Positions 17,875 through 25,599 of a stretch of 64,000 nucleotides of DNA are shown one piece after another. The notes under the pieces are model-generated. The model had not been told where the DNA came from, did not search any database, and saw nothing but the letters and a program-made list of their open reading frames with translations. The position numbers were made by a program, and so were the translations under genes. The stretch is from Sphingomonas lycopersici (GTDB lineage Bacteria; Pseudomonadota; Alphaproteobacteria; Sphingomonadales; Sphingomonadaceae): contig NZ_JANFAU010000010.1 in NCBI RefSeq assembly GCF_026130605.1, forward strand, positions 1-64,000. Direction: 5' to 3'. Each line of letters begins with the position of its first letter. The first letter of the stretch is position 1.

Positions 17875-18741
17875 ATGTTGATCCTGAGCACTCGGGTCGG
17901 AGCGATTCGGGTCAAACTGGCGGCAGCGGCTGCGCTGCTTGTCGTGCTTGCGCCCCCCGCGGGCGCCGCCGATCCGCCTGAATGGACCCGCCCGGCCGCC
18001 CCGTTCCATGTGATCGGGCCGATCGATTATGTCGGCACCGAGGGGCTGGGGTCGTATCTGATCCACACCCGCGCGGGGTCGATCCTGATCGACGCGCCGA
18101 TGGCGGAGAATGTTGCCGCGCTCGAACGCAACATCGCCGCGCGCGACAAGCTGCGCAACGTCAAGCTGATCCTGCTCAGCCACGCGCATTTCGATCATGC
18201 CGGCGGCCTCGCCGCATTGAAAAAGGCGACCGGCGCCAGATTGGTGGTCGGTGCGGCTGACAAACAGGCGGTGGAGACCGGGACGCCGCCGGGCGAGGTC
18301 GATTACGGCGTGATCCGCTTCCCCGCCGCGCCGGTCGATCGCGGCATTCGCGACGGCGAGACGGTGACGCTCGGCGGGGTGACGCTGACCGCGGTGGCCA
18401 CCCCGGGGCATACCCCCGGCTGCACGAGCTGGCGGATGCGCGTCGTCGACCGCGGGACGCCGCGCGACATATTGTTCGCCTGCAGCATCACCGTCGCGGG
18501 CAACCGGCTGGTCGGCAATCGCGCCTATCCGGGGATCGTCGGCGATTTCCGGCACAGCTTCGATCGTCTCGCCGCGATCAAGGCCGATATCGTCCTGCCG
18601 TTCCATACCGTCGCGGCCGAGCTGCGCGAACGCGCCGGACGCGGGGCGCTGGTCGATGCGACCGCGCTGCCCAAATTGGTGCAGAATGCGCGCACCGCCT
18701 TCGCCGCCGATCTCGCCAAGCAGGAGCAGGCGGCGAAGTGA
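17875..18741 (+). CDS. Subclass B3-like metallo-beta-lactamase-fold hydrolase
   Basis: 288 residues with a signal peptide (LAAAAALLVVLAPPAGAA). Zinc ligands follow the B3 pattern: H103-A-H105-F-D107-H108 in LLSHAHFDHAGG, H179 in ATPGHTPGCTSW, and H244 in IVLPFHTV. B3 enzymes are periplasmic and many hydrolyse beta-lactams, but other B3-like members act on lactones or other amides. Its position at the end of a cluster rich in amide hydrolases leaves both readings open. GTGA overlap couples it to the GNAT gene. AGGGG lies 9 bases before the start. Confidence 0.85.
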   Translation: MLILSTRVGAIRVKLAAAAALLVVLAPPAGAADPPEWTRPAAPFHVIGPIDYVGTEGLGSYLIHTRAGSILIDAPMAENVAALERNIAARDKLRNVKLILLSHAHFDHAGGLAALKKATGARLVVGAADKQAVETGTPPGEVDYGVIRFPAAPVDRGIRDGETVTLGGVTLTAVATPGHTPGCTSWRMRVVDRGTPRDILFACSITVAGNRLVGNRAYPGIVGDFRHSFDRLAAIKADIVLPFHTVAAELRERAGRGALVDATALPKLVQNARTAFAADLAKQEQAAK

Positions 18742-19220
18742 TCGTCGAAGCGACCGCAGGCGACGAGGCGGCGTTGATCGCGCTGTGGGAGGCGTGCGGG
18801 CTGACTCGCGCGTGGAACCCGCCGGCGCGCGACATCGCCTTCGCGCTCGCCGGGCCGGGTTCGACGATTCTGGTGGCGCGGGGCGTGGTCGCGCCGGAGC
18901 ATCGTGCGTTGGATCGCGATCACGTCGTGTCCTCCTTGTGCTCCCGCGAAGGGGACGAGCACGCCGCCCTGACCGGCAGCGTGATGGTTGGGCACGACGG
19001 GCATCGCGGCTGGGTCTATTATCTCGCGGTCGCGCCCGATGCGCGCCGCGCCGGGCTGGGCCGCGCGCTGATGGCCGCGGCGGAGACGTGGCTGCGCGCG
19101 CGGGGGGTGCCCAAGATCCAGTTGATGGTCCGCACCGGGAACGAGGACGCGCACGCCTTTTATCGCGCGCTCGGTTTCGCGGATCAGCCGGTTGCGGTGT
19201 TCGGCCGTTTCCTCGATTGA
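18738..19220 (+). CDS. GNAT acetyltransferase, YpeA-like, with inserted segment
   Basis: 160 residues from GTG 18738, overlapping the upstream stop (GTGA). The GNAT core is clear: GSVMVGHDGHRGWVYYLAV, then APDARRAGLGRALMAAAE for acetyl-CoA binding, and HAFYRALGFADQPVAVFGR. YpeA proteins are about 140 residues. The extra length lies around residues 49-77, between the ILVA strand and LTGSVMVG. The inserted DNA contains an inverted repeat GTGCTC...GAGCAC with CCGCGAAGG, resembling intergenic palindromes of this genome. It may be an in-frame repeat insertion. Acetyl acceptor unknown. Confidence 0.83.
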   Translation: MIVEATAGDEAALIALWEACGLTRAWNPPARDIAFALAGPGSTILVARGVVAPEHRALDRDHVVSSLCSREGDEHAALTGSVMVGHDGHRGWVYYLAVAPDARRAGLGRALMAAAETWLRARGVPKIQLMVRTGNEDAHAFYRALGFADQPVAVFGRFLD

Positions 19221-19226
19221 GGGGGC

Positions 19227-19568
19227 ATGATCACACTCTACGGCATCCCCAATTGCGACACCGTGAAGAAGGCGCGCGTGTGGCTCGACGCGAACGGCGC
19301 GGCTTATGCCTTTCACGATTACAAAAAGGCCGGGGTCGACGAGGCTGCGCTGCGCGGCTGGGTGGCGCGGCTCGGCTGGGAGAAATTGCTCAACCGCGCC
19401 GGCACGACATTCCGCAAATTGCCCGACGCGGCGAAGGTCGACCTTGATGCGGAAAAGGCGATCGCGCTGATGCTCGCCAATCCGTCGGCGATCCGTCGCC
19501 CGGTGGCCGTGAAAGGCGACACGCTGGTCGTGGGGTTCGACGCGGCGCAATATCAAACACTTGTGTAA
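19227..19568 (+). CDS. ArsC-family (YffB/Spx-like) protein
   Basis: 113 residues, full length for the family. A thioredoxin-like start, MITLYGIPNCDTVKKARVWL, has one active cysteine, followed by DYKKAGVDEAALRGWV and the conserved RKLPDAAK and NPSAIRRPV segments. YffB-like proteins are glutathione-dependent thiol reductases of uncertain substrate. They differ from true arsenate reductase, which keeps a CxxS-R pocket; compare the gene at 36112. It follows the GNAT gene by 6 bases, probably in one operon. Confidence 0.82.
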   Translation: MITLYGIPNCDTVKKARVWLDANGAAYAFHDYKKAGVDEAALRGWVARLGWEKLLNRAGTTFRKLPDAAKVDLDAEKAIALMLANPSAIRRPVAVKGDTLVVGFDAAQYQTLV

Positions 19569-19614
19569 CGATCGATAACGACGCACAATCCCCGCCCACG
19601 AAAGGGGAGAGTGG

Positions 19615-20049
19615 ATGAGCGAGTTCGCGCGGCCGGTGCCGGTCTGGTTTCGTATCGTCGCGATCCTGCTGGTGCTGTGGGGCGCGATGGGCGTGTTCGC
19701 CTGCGTCCAGCAATTCCGCCTCGGCGCGGAGGCGATGGGGCAGACGAGCGCCTATGATCGCGCGCTCTATGCGTCGCTCCCCGCCTGGTACAATTGGGTC
19801 TATGCGCTCGCGGTGGGCAGCGGGCTGCTCGGGGCGCTGGCGCTGCTGTTCCGCAGGGCGGTGGCGCGGCCGCTGTTCGTGATCTCGCTGGCCGCGATCG
19901 TCGTCCAGTTCGGCTATCTCTTCGCCGCCACCGATATCATCGCCACCAAGGGGATTTGGGTAACCTATTTCCCGCTGTTCATCTTCGCGGTGGCGCTGAT
20001 CGAGGTGCGGCTCGCCGGGGTCGCGATCCGCAATCGCTGGGCGCGTTAG
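19615..20049 (+). CDS. Four-helix membrane protein, function unknown
   Basis: 144 residues with four predicted transmembrane helices (VWFRIVAILLVLWGAMGVFA, WVYALAVGSGLLGALALLF, LFVISLAAIVVQFGYLFA, WVTYFPLFIFAVALIEVRL). The first loop is polar with QFRLGAEAMGQTSAYDRALY. GGGGAGAG precedes ATG 19615. Similar small membrane proteins occur in sphingomonads without a known role. It lies between the ArsC-like gene and panB on the same strand. Confidence 0.7.
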   Translation: MSEFARPVPVWFRIVAILLVLWGAMGVFACVQQFRLGAEAMGQTSAYDRALYASLPAWYNWVYALAVGSGLLGALALLFRRAVARPLFVISLAAIVVQFGYLFAATDIIATKGIWVTYFPLFIFAVALIEVRLAGVAIRNRWAR

Positions 20050-20088
20050 ACTGGCCTTCGGGCCGGCAAGCCTCTAAGCGTCGCGCCC

Positions 20089-20946
20089 ATGTCCACCACC
20101 TTCACGATCGACAGCTCCACCAGCCGCGCGACCCCGGTGTCCGCGCCGATGAAGCGCGTCACCGTCCCCGCGGTGCGCAAGCGCAAGGGCGGCGAGCCGC
20201 TGGTGATGCTCACCGCTTATACCGTGCGCACCGCGCAATTGTTCGATCCGCATTGCGATCTGCTGCTGGTCGGCGACAGCCTGGGGCAGGTGATCTACGG
20301 GCTGCCCTCGACCGTCCCGGTGTCGCTCGAGATGATGGCGGCGCACGGCGCGGCGGTGGTGCGTGGCAGCTATCATGCGATGGTCGTGGTCGACATGCCG
20401 TTCGGCAGCTACGAAACCTCGCCCGAAAAGGCGTTCGAGAGCGCCGCATGGCTGCTCAAGCAGACCGGCGCGGCCGGGGTGAAGCTGGAGGGCGGGGTGG
20501 CGATGGCGCCGACCGTCCAGTTCCTCGTCGAGCGCGGGATCCCGGTGATGGGGCATGTCGGGCTCACCCCGCAGGCGGTGAACATGCTCGGCGGCTATGG
20601 CGCGCGCGGGCGGACGCAGGAGGAAGCCGCGAAGATCATCGACGACGGGCAGGCGATCGCGCGCGCGGGCGCCTTTTCGCTGGTCGTCGAGGGCGTGATC
20701 GAGCCGATCGCGATCGAGCTGACCCGCTCGATCGATTGCCCGACGATCGGCATCGGCGCCTCGGCCCAATGCGACGGTCAGGTGCTGGTGGCGGAGGACA
20801 TGCTCGGGATGTTCGAACGGGTGCCGCGCTTCGTGAAGCGCTACGGCGACATTGCCGGTTACATCTCCGAACGCGCCGAAGCTTATGCCAATGAGGTCCG
20901 CTCGCGCGCCTTTCCGGGTGTCGAGCAGGTCTATCAGCCCAAATAG
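20089..20946 (+). CDS. panB: 3-methyl-2-oxobutanoate hydroxymethyltransferase (ketopantoate hydroxymethyltransferase)
   Basis: 285 residues. It transfers a hydroxymethyl group from methylene-tetrahydrofolate to 2-oxoisovalerate, the first step of pantothenate and CoA synthesis. Family motifs are in order: LVMLTAYTVRTAQLFD, LLLVGDSLGQVIYGL (metal-binding Asp), VVVDMPFGSY, GAAGVKLEGG, VMGHVGLTPQ, and GIGASAQCDGQVLV. The first 20 residues form a low-complexity leader; an internal ATG at residue 21 (MKRVTVP) could be the true start. panC is not next to it. Confidence 0.95.
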   Translation: MSTTFTIDSSTSRATPVSAPMKRVTVPAVRKRKGGEPLVMLTAYTVRTAQLFDPHCDLLLVGDSLGQVIYGLPSTVPVSLEMMAAHGAAVVRGSYHAMVVVDMPFGSYETSPEKAFESAAWLLKQTGAAGVKLEGGVAMAPTVQFLVERGIPVMGHVGLTPQAVNMLGGYGARGRTQEEAAKIIDDGQAIARAGAFSLVVEGVIEPIAIELTRSIDCPTIGIGASAQCDGQVLVAEDMLGMFERVPRFVKRYGDIAGYISERAEAYANEVRSRAFPGVEQVYQPK

Positions 20947-21019
20947 GACGTCCAAGCCGCTTCCGTTTCCCCGGGGGCGCGGCTAAACAGGCGCGTTTTT
21001 CCAGTAGCCGGAGTTCACC

Positions 21020-21736
21020 TTGGCCCTGTCGCCCGAAAGCAATGAAGCATTCCTGCGCGAAGTCGATGATGCGCTGCGCCAGGATCAGGCGCTCGATTTC
21101 TGGCGGCGCTATGGCCGGTTGCTGATCGTCGCGATCGTCGGCGGGCTCGCCGTCTTCGGCGGCTATCTGTTCTGGCAGAACCGCCAGCACAAGGCCGCGG
21201 AGCGCGAGGGCGAGCAATTGCAGGTCGCCTATGACGATCTCGCCGCGGGCAAGCTCGACGCCTCGGCCAAGACGCTGGCCGAGCTCGCCCAGTCCAAGTC
21301 GGACGGCTATCGCGCCGCCGCGCTGTTCTCGCAGGCCGATATCGCGCTGCGCAAGGAGGACCTGAAGGGCGCGGCGAAACAATTCGCGGCGATCGCCGGC
21401 GATCAGTCGATGGCCAAGCCGTTCCGCGATCTCGCGCTGATCCGGCAGACGATGGCCGAATTCGATACGCTCAAGCCCGATGTGGTGGTCAGCCGGCTGC
21501 GCGGGCTCGCGGCGCCGGGCAATCCCTATTTCGGCAGCGCGGGCGAATTGGTCGCGCTGGCTTATTTGAAGCAGGGCCGGCGCGATCTCGCGATGCGGCT
21601 CTACAATCAGATTGCGGCGACCGAATCGGTGCCGGAATCGCTCCGTCAACGCGCGGTTCAGATGGGCGCGGTATTGGATACCGGCGCCGCGCAGAGCGGC
21701 GGCGCCGCCGGTAACGAGAAGGCCAAGCAGCAATGA
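21020..21736 (+). CDS. YfgM-like tetratricopeptide membrane protein
   Basis: 238 residues from TTG 21020 (GGAG 7 bases upstream). An N-terminal acidic/basic stretch (NEAFLREVDDALRQDQALDFWRRYG) precedes one transmembrane helix (LLIVAIVGGLAVFGGYLFW) and a TPR-like helical repeat region. This is the YfgM/TPR_21 architecture, tied to the Sec translocon and outer-membrane protein folding in other bacteria. The stop overlaps the start of bamB by ATGA, as in many proteobacteria where the two genes are adjacent to der. Confidence 0.85.
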   Translation: MALSPESNEAFLREVDDALRQDQALDFWRRYGRLLIVAIVGGLAVFGGYLFWQNRQHKAAEREGEQLQVAYDDLAAGKLDASAKTLAELAQSKSDGYRAAALFSQADIALRKEDLKGAAKQFAAIAGDQSMAKPFRDLALIRQTMAEFDTLKPDVVVSRLRGLAAPGNPYFGSAGELVALAYLKQGRRDLAMRLYNQIAATESVPESLRQRAVQMGAVLDTGAAQSGGAAGNEKAKQQ

Positions 21737-23058
21737 AGAAGGTTCTGGCCGCGCCGCTGGTGATCGCGGCGCTGGTGGGATTGAGCGGGTGCGGCATCTT
21801 CAAGGGCCACGGCCCGAAAAAGACCCCGACGCTCGGTGAGCGCATCCCGATCCTGGTCTCCGAGAATGGCGCGGCGGTCGATCCGTCGCTCGCCGGGGTC
21901 GCCGTCACCGTCCCGCCCGCGGCGCCGAACGACGCCTGGGCGCAGCCCGGCGGCAACCCTTCCAAGAATATGGGCAATCTCGCGCTCGGCGCCGCACCGG
22001 CGCGGGCGTGGAGTGCGCGGGTCGACGGCGGATCGAACCGCCAGCGGCTCGGCGCGGCGCCGGTGGTCGCCGACGGCAAATTGTTCGTGGTCGACGTCGA
22101 TGCGGTGGTCCATGCCTTCCGCGCGGATACCGGCGCGTCGCTGTGGACCACGCCGATGGCGACGGAGAAGAAGAACCGCGCGGCGCGCTTTGGCGGCGGC
22201 GTGAGCTTCGACGACGGCAAGGTATTCGCGACCGACGGGCTCGGCCAGGTCGCCGCGCTGAACGCGGCCGACGGCAAGGTGATCTGGAGCGCCAAGCCGG
22301 GCGGCCCGCTGCGCGGCGCGCCGACCGTCGCCAACGGCCAGGTCTATGTGCTCAGCCAGGACAACCAGCTGTTCGCGCTCGGCGAGGCCGACGGCAAGGT
22401 GCAATGGGCCGAATCGGGCAGCATCGAATCGCAGGGCGTGTTCGGCGTCGCGGCGCCCGCGGCGGCCTCGGGGACGATCGTCGCGGGCTTCTCGTCGGGC
22501 GAACTCAACGCCTATCGCTACGAAAACGGCCGTACCTTGTGGCAGGACGCGCTGTCGCGCACCGCAATGTCGACCTCGGTGTCGAGCCTTGCCGATATCG
22601 ATGCCGATCCGGTGATCGCGGACGGCCGTGTCTATGCGGTCGGGCAGGGCGGGCGCATGGTCGCGATCGAAATGGATACCGGCCAGCGTCTGTGGGAGCA
22701 GAATCTCGCCGGCACCTCGACGCCGTGGCTCGCGGGCGAATGGCTGTTCGTCGTCACCGACGATGCGCGGCTGATCTGCCTGTCGCGCGCCAACGGCAAG
22801 GTGCGCTGGATCGCGCAGCTCCGCGGCTACAAGAACGTCAAGAAGAAGTCCGGCCCATACGTGTGGTTCGGGCCGGTGATGGCGGGCGACAAATTGTGGC
22901 TGACCAACACCCGCGGCGAGATCGTCGCGGTCTCGCCGGCCGACGGCAAGGTCGAGACGACGATCAAGCACGGCGCGGAATTCGGGCTGCCGCCGGTGGT
23001 CGCCAACAACACGCTCTATGTGCTCGATCAGAAGGGGCGCGTGACCGCTTACCGGTGA
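21733..23058 (+). CDS. bamB: Outer membrane protein assembly factor BamB (beta-propeller lipoprotein)
   Basis: 441 residues. A signal peptide with lipobox LSGC predicts an outer-membrane lipoprotein facing the periplasm. The rest is a PQQ-type beta-propeller with repeated blades of the form ALNAADGKVIWSAKPGG, ALGEADGKVQWAES and AIEMDTGQRLWEQNL. BamB helps BamA fold outer-membrane proteins. It follows the yfgM-like gene with ATGA overlap and precedes der, the conserved order. bamD is also in the window (30295). Confidence 0.92.
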   Translation: MKKVLAAPLVIAALVGLSGCGIFKGHGPKKTPTLGERIPILVSENGAAVDPSLAGVAVTVPPAAPNDAWAQPGGNPSKNMGNLALGAAPARAWSARVDGGSNRQRLGAAPVVADGKLFVVDVDAVVHAFRADTGASLWTTPMATEKKNRAARFGGGVSFDDGKVFATDGLGQVAALNAADGKVIWSAKPGGPLRGAPTVANGQVYVLSQDNQLFALGEADGKVQWAESGSIESQGVFGVAAPAAASGTIVAGFSSGELNAYRYENGRTLWQDALSRTAMSTSVSSLADIDADPVIADGRVYAVGQGGRMVAIEMDTGQRLWEQNLAGTSTPWLAGEWLFVVTDDARLICLSRANGKVRWIAQLRGYKNVKKKSGPYVWFGPVMAGDKLWLTNTRGEIVAVSPADGKVETTIKHGAEFGLPPVVANNTLYVLDQKGRVTAYR

Positions 23059-23090
23059 GGGGCGGCGCGAGCATCGCCCGCTAGCACGCT

Positions 23091-23103
23091 CCCCCCCCCC
23101 CCC
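23091..23103. repeat. 13-base poly-C tract
   Basis: Uninterrupted run of 13 C between bamB and der, 84 bases before the der start. Length variation by slippage is possible, though a sequencing artefact cannot be excluded. Confidence 0.8.
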
Positions 23104-23186
23104 GCGAAGGCCGGGGTGGTAGGCTGAAATCCGATCTAACTGACGCCACAGGTGACGGCGGCGCGCGTTGCGGCTATTGCGCCGCG

Positions 23187-24563
23187 ATGCCGCTGCCTAT
23201 CGTCGCGATCGTCGGCCGACCCAATGTCGGCAAATCGACCCTGTTCAACCGCCTCGTCGGTAAGAAGCTGGCGCTGGTCGACGACCGCCCCGGCGTGACC
23301 CGCGACCGGCGCGAGGGCGACGCGCATCTGCTCGGGCTCGATTTCCGCGTCGTCGATACCGCGGGCTATGAGGACGAGGATCCCGATACGCTCCCCGGCC
23401 GGATGCGCCGCCAGACCGAGGCGGCGGTGAAGATGGCCGATGTCGCGCTGTTCCTGGTCGACGCGCGTGCGGGGATCGTCCCGCTCGACGAGGAAATCGC
23501 GCGCTGGCTGCGCGGATCGACCACCCCGATCATCCTCGTCGCCAACAAGGCCGAGGGGCGCGCCGCCGAGCAGGGTATCCTCGAATCGCTCGCGCTCGGC
23601 TTCGGCGATCCGGTGCAGCTTTCCGCCGAACATGGCGAGGGCGTCGCCGATCTGTTCGAGGCGTTGCTGCCGCATCTCGAACGCGACGAAGAGGTCGAAG
23701 CCCCCGCCGGCGAGGAAGAAGACGAGCGCGACGATGCCCCGCTCAAGCTGGCGATCGTCGGGCGCCCCAATGCGGGCAAGTCGACGCTGATCAACCGCAT
23801 GCTCGGCGAGGATCGGCTGATCACCGGGCCGGAAGCCGGGATCACCCGCGATTCGATCGCGATCGACTGGACCTGGCACGGCCCGCAAGGCCCGCGCCCG
23901 GTGCGGCTGATCGACACCGCCGGGATGCGCAAGCGCGCCAAGGTGCAGGACAAACTTGAGAAACTGTCGGTCGCCGATGCGCTCCACGCGGTCGATTTCG
24001 CCGAGGTGGTGGTGCTGCTGCTCGATGCGACGCTCGGGCTGGAGGCGCAGGACCTGCGCATCGCCGACAAGGTGCTGTCGGAGGGGCGTGCGCTGCTGAT
24101 CGCGCTCAACAAATGGGATGTCGCCGCCGACCCCTCTTCGCTGTTCAACGGCGTGCGCAAGGCGCTGGAGGACGGCCTCAGCCAGGTGAAGGGCGTGCCC
24201 TTGCTCACCGTGTCGGGGGCGACGGGGAAGGGGATCGACCAGCTTATCGCGGCGGCGTTCGAGACGCGCGCGGCTTGGTCGCGCCGCGTGCCGACCGGCG
24301 AGCTCAACCGCTGGTTCGAGCGCGCGATCGAGGCCAATCCGCCCCCCGCGCCCGGCGGCAAGCGGATCAAGATGCGCTATGTGACGCAGATCAAGACGCG
24401 TCCGCCGAGCTTCGTGATCTTCGGCACGCGGGTCGATCAGCTTCCGGCGAGCTACGAACGCTATCTGATGAACGGCCTGCGCCGCGATCTCGGCTTCGGC
24501 GCGGTGCCGGTGCGGCTGACCTTGCGCGCGCCGCGCAATCCGTTCGGGCCGAAATCGGACTGA
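23187..24563 (+). CDS. der: Ribosome biogenesis GTPase Der (EngA)
   Basis: 458 residues with two GTPase domains in tandem. The first has GRPNVGKST (residues 8-16), DTAGYE and NKAEG. The second has GRPNAGKST near 191, DTAGMRKRAKV and NKWD. A C-terminal KH-like domain ends RLTLRAPRNPFG. An acidic linker (EVEAPAGEEEDERDD) joins the G domains. Der acts in 50S subunit assembly. The segment FSNR-like motif of many proteins is replaced here by TGELNRWFERAI. No strong ribosome site is visible before ATG 23187. Confidence 0.96.
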   Translation: MPLPIVAIVGRPNVGKSTLFNRLVGKKLALVDDRPGVTRDRREGDAHLLGLDFRVVDTAGYEDEDPDTLPGRMRRQTEAAVKMADVALFLVDARAGIVPLDEEIARWLRGSTTPIILVANKAEGRAAEQGILESLALGFGDPVQLSAEHGEGVADLFEALLPHLERDEEVEAPAGEEEDERDDAPLKLAIVGRPNAGKSTLINRMLGEDRLITGPEAGITRDSIAIDWTWHGPQGPRPVRLIDTAGMRKRAKVQDKLEKLSVADALHAVDFAEVVVLLLDATLGLEAQDLRIADKVLSEGRALLIALNKWDVAADPSSLFNGVRKALEDGLSQVKGVPLLTVSGATGKGIDQLIAAAFETRAAWSRRVPTGELNRWFERAIEANPPPAPGGKRIKMRYVTQIKTRPPSFVIFGTRVDQLPASYERYLMNGLRRDLGFGAVPVRLTLRAPRNPFGPKSD

Positions 24564-24603
24564 GGGGGAGGGCGCTGGCGGAGAGGCGGCCAATATATCG
24601 CTG

Positions 24604-24754
24604 GCGTCTCGCTTGGGGCTTACCCCTCCACCATTGCTTCGCAACGGTCCCCCTCCCCCTCCGAGGGAGGAATTGTTCGGTCCCCCCGTTCCTCCCCCGG
24701 AGGGGAGAGGGACCAGCCGAAGGCTGGTGGAGGGGTAAGCCCCAGGCGAGACGC
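24604..24754. repeat. Large imperfect palindrome between der and bfr (family F)
   Basis: Outer arms of 30 bases (24604-24633 and 24725-24754) match with a single mismatch. The inner part is rich in CCCTCC/GGAGGG blocks. It lies between convergent genes. Confidence 0.8.
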
Positions 24755-24759
24755 TGAAC

Positions 24760-25242
24760 TCAGCTCTCGTGTTCGCTCTTGGCGTTGAGCTGGATGTAAT
24801 TCTGCAGCCCCATCCGCTCGATCATCTCGAACTGGCGTTCGAGCGTGTCGACATGTTCTTCCTCGCTTTCGAGGATCTTGGTGAACAGGTCGCGGCTGAC
24901 GTAATCCTTGGCTTCCTCGCAATAAGCGATCGCGCCCTTCAATTGCGCCACCGCCTCCATCTCGAGCGCGAGATCGGATTTGAGCACTTCCTCGACCGTC
25001 TCGCCGACGCGCAGCCGGCCGAGCAGCTGGAAATTGGGCAGCCCCTCGAGGAACAGGATGCGATCCGCCACCATATCGGCGTGCTTCATCTCGTCGATCG
25101 ATTCGTGCCGCTCGAATTCGGCGAGCTTCTTGACGCCCCAATTGTCGAGCATGCGATAGTGCAACCAATATTGGTTGATCGCGGTGAGCTCGTTCTTCAG
25201 CGTCTCGTTGAGCAATTCGATGACGCGCGCGTCGCCCTTCAT
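24760..25242 (-). CDS. bfr: Bacterioferritin
   Basis: 160 residues, typical length, starting MKGDARVIELLNETLKNELTAINQYWLH. Ferroxidase ligands are in place: E18, E51, H54, E94, and E127/H130 in ESEEEHVDTLE. M52, the axial ligand of the intersubunit heme in the E. coli protein, is conserved in SIDEMKHAD. It stores iron as a 24-mer. The bfd gene lies upstream on the same strand, so the two probably form one iron-regulated operon. Confidence 0.95.
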   Translation of the reverse strand: MKGDARVIELLNETLKNELTAINQYWLHYRMLDNWGVKKLAEFERHESIDEMKHADMVADRILFLEGLPNFQLLGRLRVGETVEEVLKSDLALEMEAVAQLKGAIAYCEEAKDYVSRDLFTKILESEEEHVDTLERQFEMIERMGLQNYIQLNAKSEHES

Positions 25243-25341
25243 GTCTTCTGCCTTTCGGTTAGGCAGATGTTTTACCGCGCCTGATGCAGCGCGGGCAACC
25301 CAAAAAATGGCGGATTTCTGCGGGTTTGGTTGCTGCGAGCG

Positions 25342-25512
25342 TTATGCAGCAGCGCGCTCTTCATCGATAATGGCTCGCGCAAACGATACGCACTGGCCGC
25401 ATTTCGGCTGGCGCCCGAGCGAACGATAGGCCTGACACGCCGTCCGTGATCCCTGCCGCGCGGCCTCGCGCACTTCGCATTCACGGATGGCATTGCAGAC
25501 GCAGACGACCAT
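25342..25512 (-). CDS. bfd: Bacterioferritin-associated ferredoxin (Bfd)
   Basis: 56 residues, too short to stand out as an open frame: it starts MVVCVCNAIRECEVREAARQ and ends in a short Ala tail. The four [2Fe-2S] cysteines are C4 and C6 in VCVC and the pair in PKCGQC near residues 38 and 41. Bfd delivers electrons to bacterioferritin to release stored iron. GGGAG lies upstream of the start, and bfr follows 99 bases downstream on the same strand. A TTGCGA-N5-TCGCAA dyad precedes it. Confidence 0.92.
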   Translation of the reverse strand: MVVCVCNAIRECEVREAARQGSRTACQAYRSLGRQPKCGQCVSFARAIIDEERAAA

Positions 25513-25548
25513 GCGGATCTCCCTCGCTCGCCCTGCGATCTAGGGCTA

Positions 25549-25565
25549 TTGCGATGCGCTCGCAA
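25549..25565. promoter_or_regulatory. Dyad in the bfd-bfr promoter region
   Basis: Perfect arms TTGCGA and TCGCAA around 5 bases, 36 bases before bfd. A palindrome CGCAATTGCG lies a little further upstream. An iron regulator of the Fur/Irr type is the natural candidate, by context only. Confidence 0.4.
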
Positions 25566-25599
25566 GTGCTTTTGCGGCTGGTTCGCAATTGCGCGACGC

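Noticed and set aside
1544..18741. Recent horizontal transfer of the catabolic island
   Set aside because: No integrase, transposase, tRNA junction or obvious composition shift is visible; the region looks like the rest of the chromosome.
23136..24644. 502-codon open frame on the minus strand
   Set aside because: Antisense to der, which has both G-domain motif sets.
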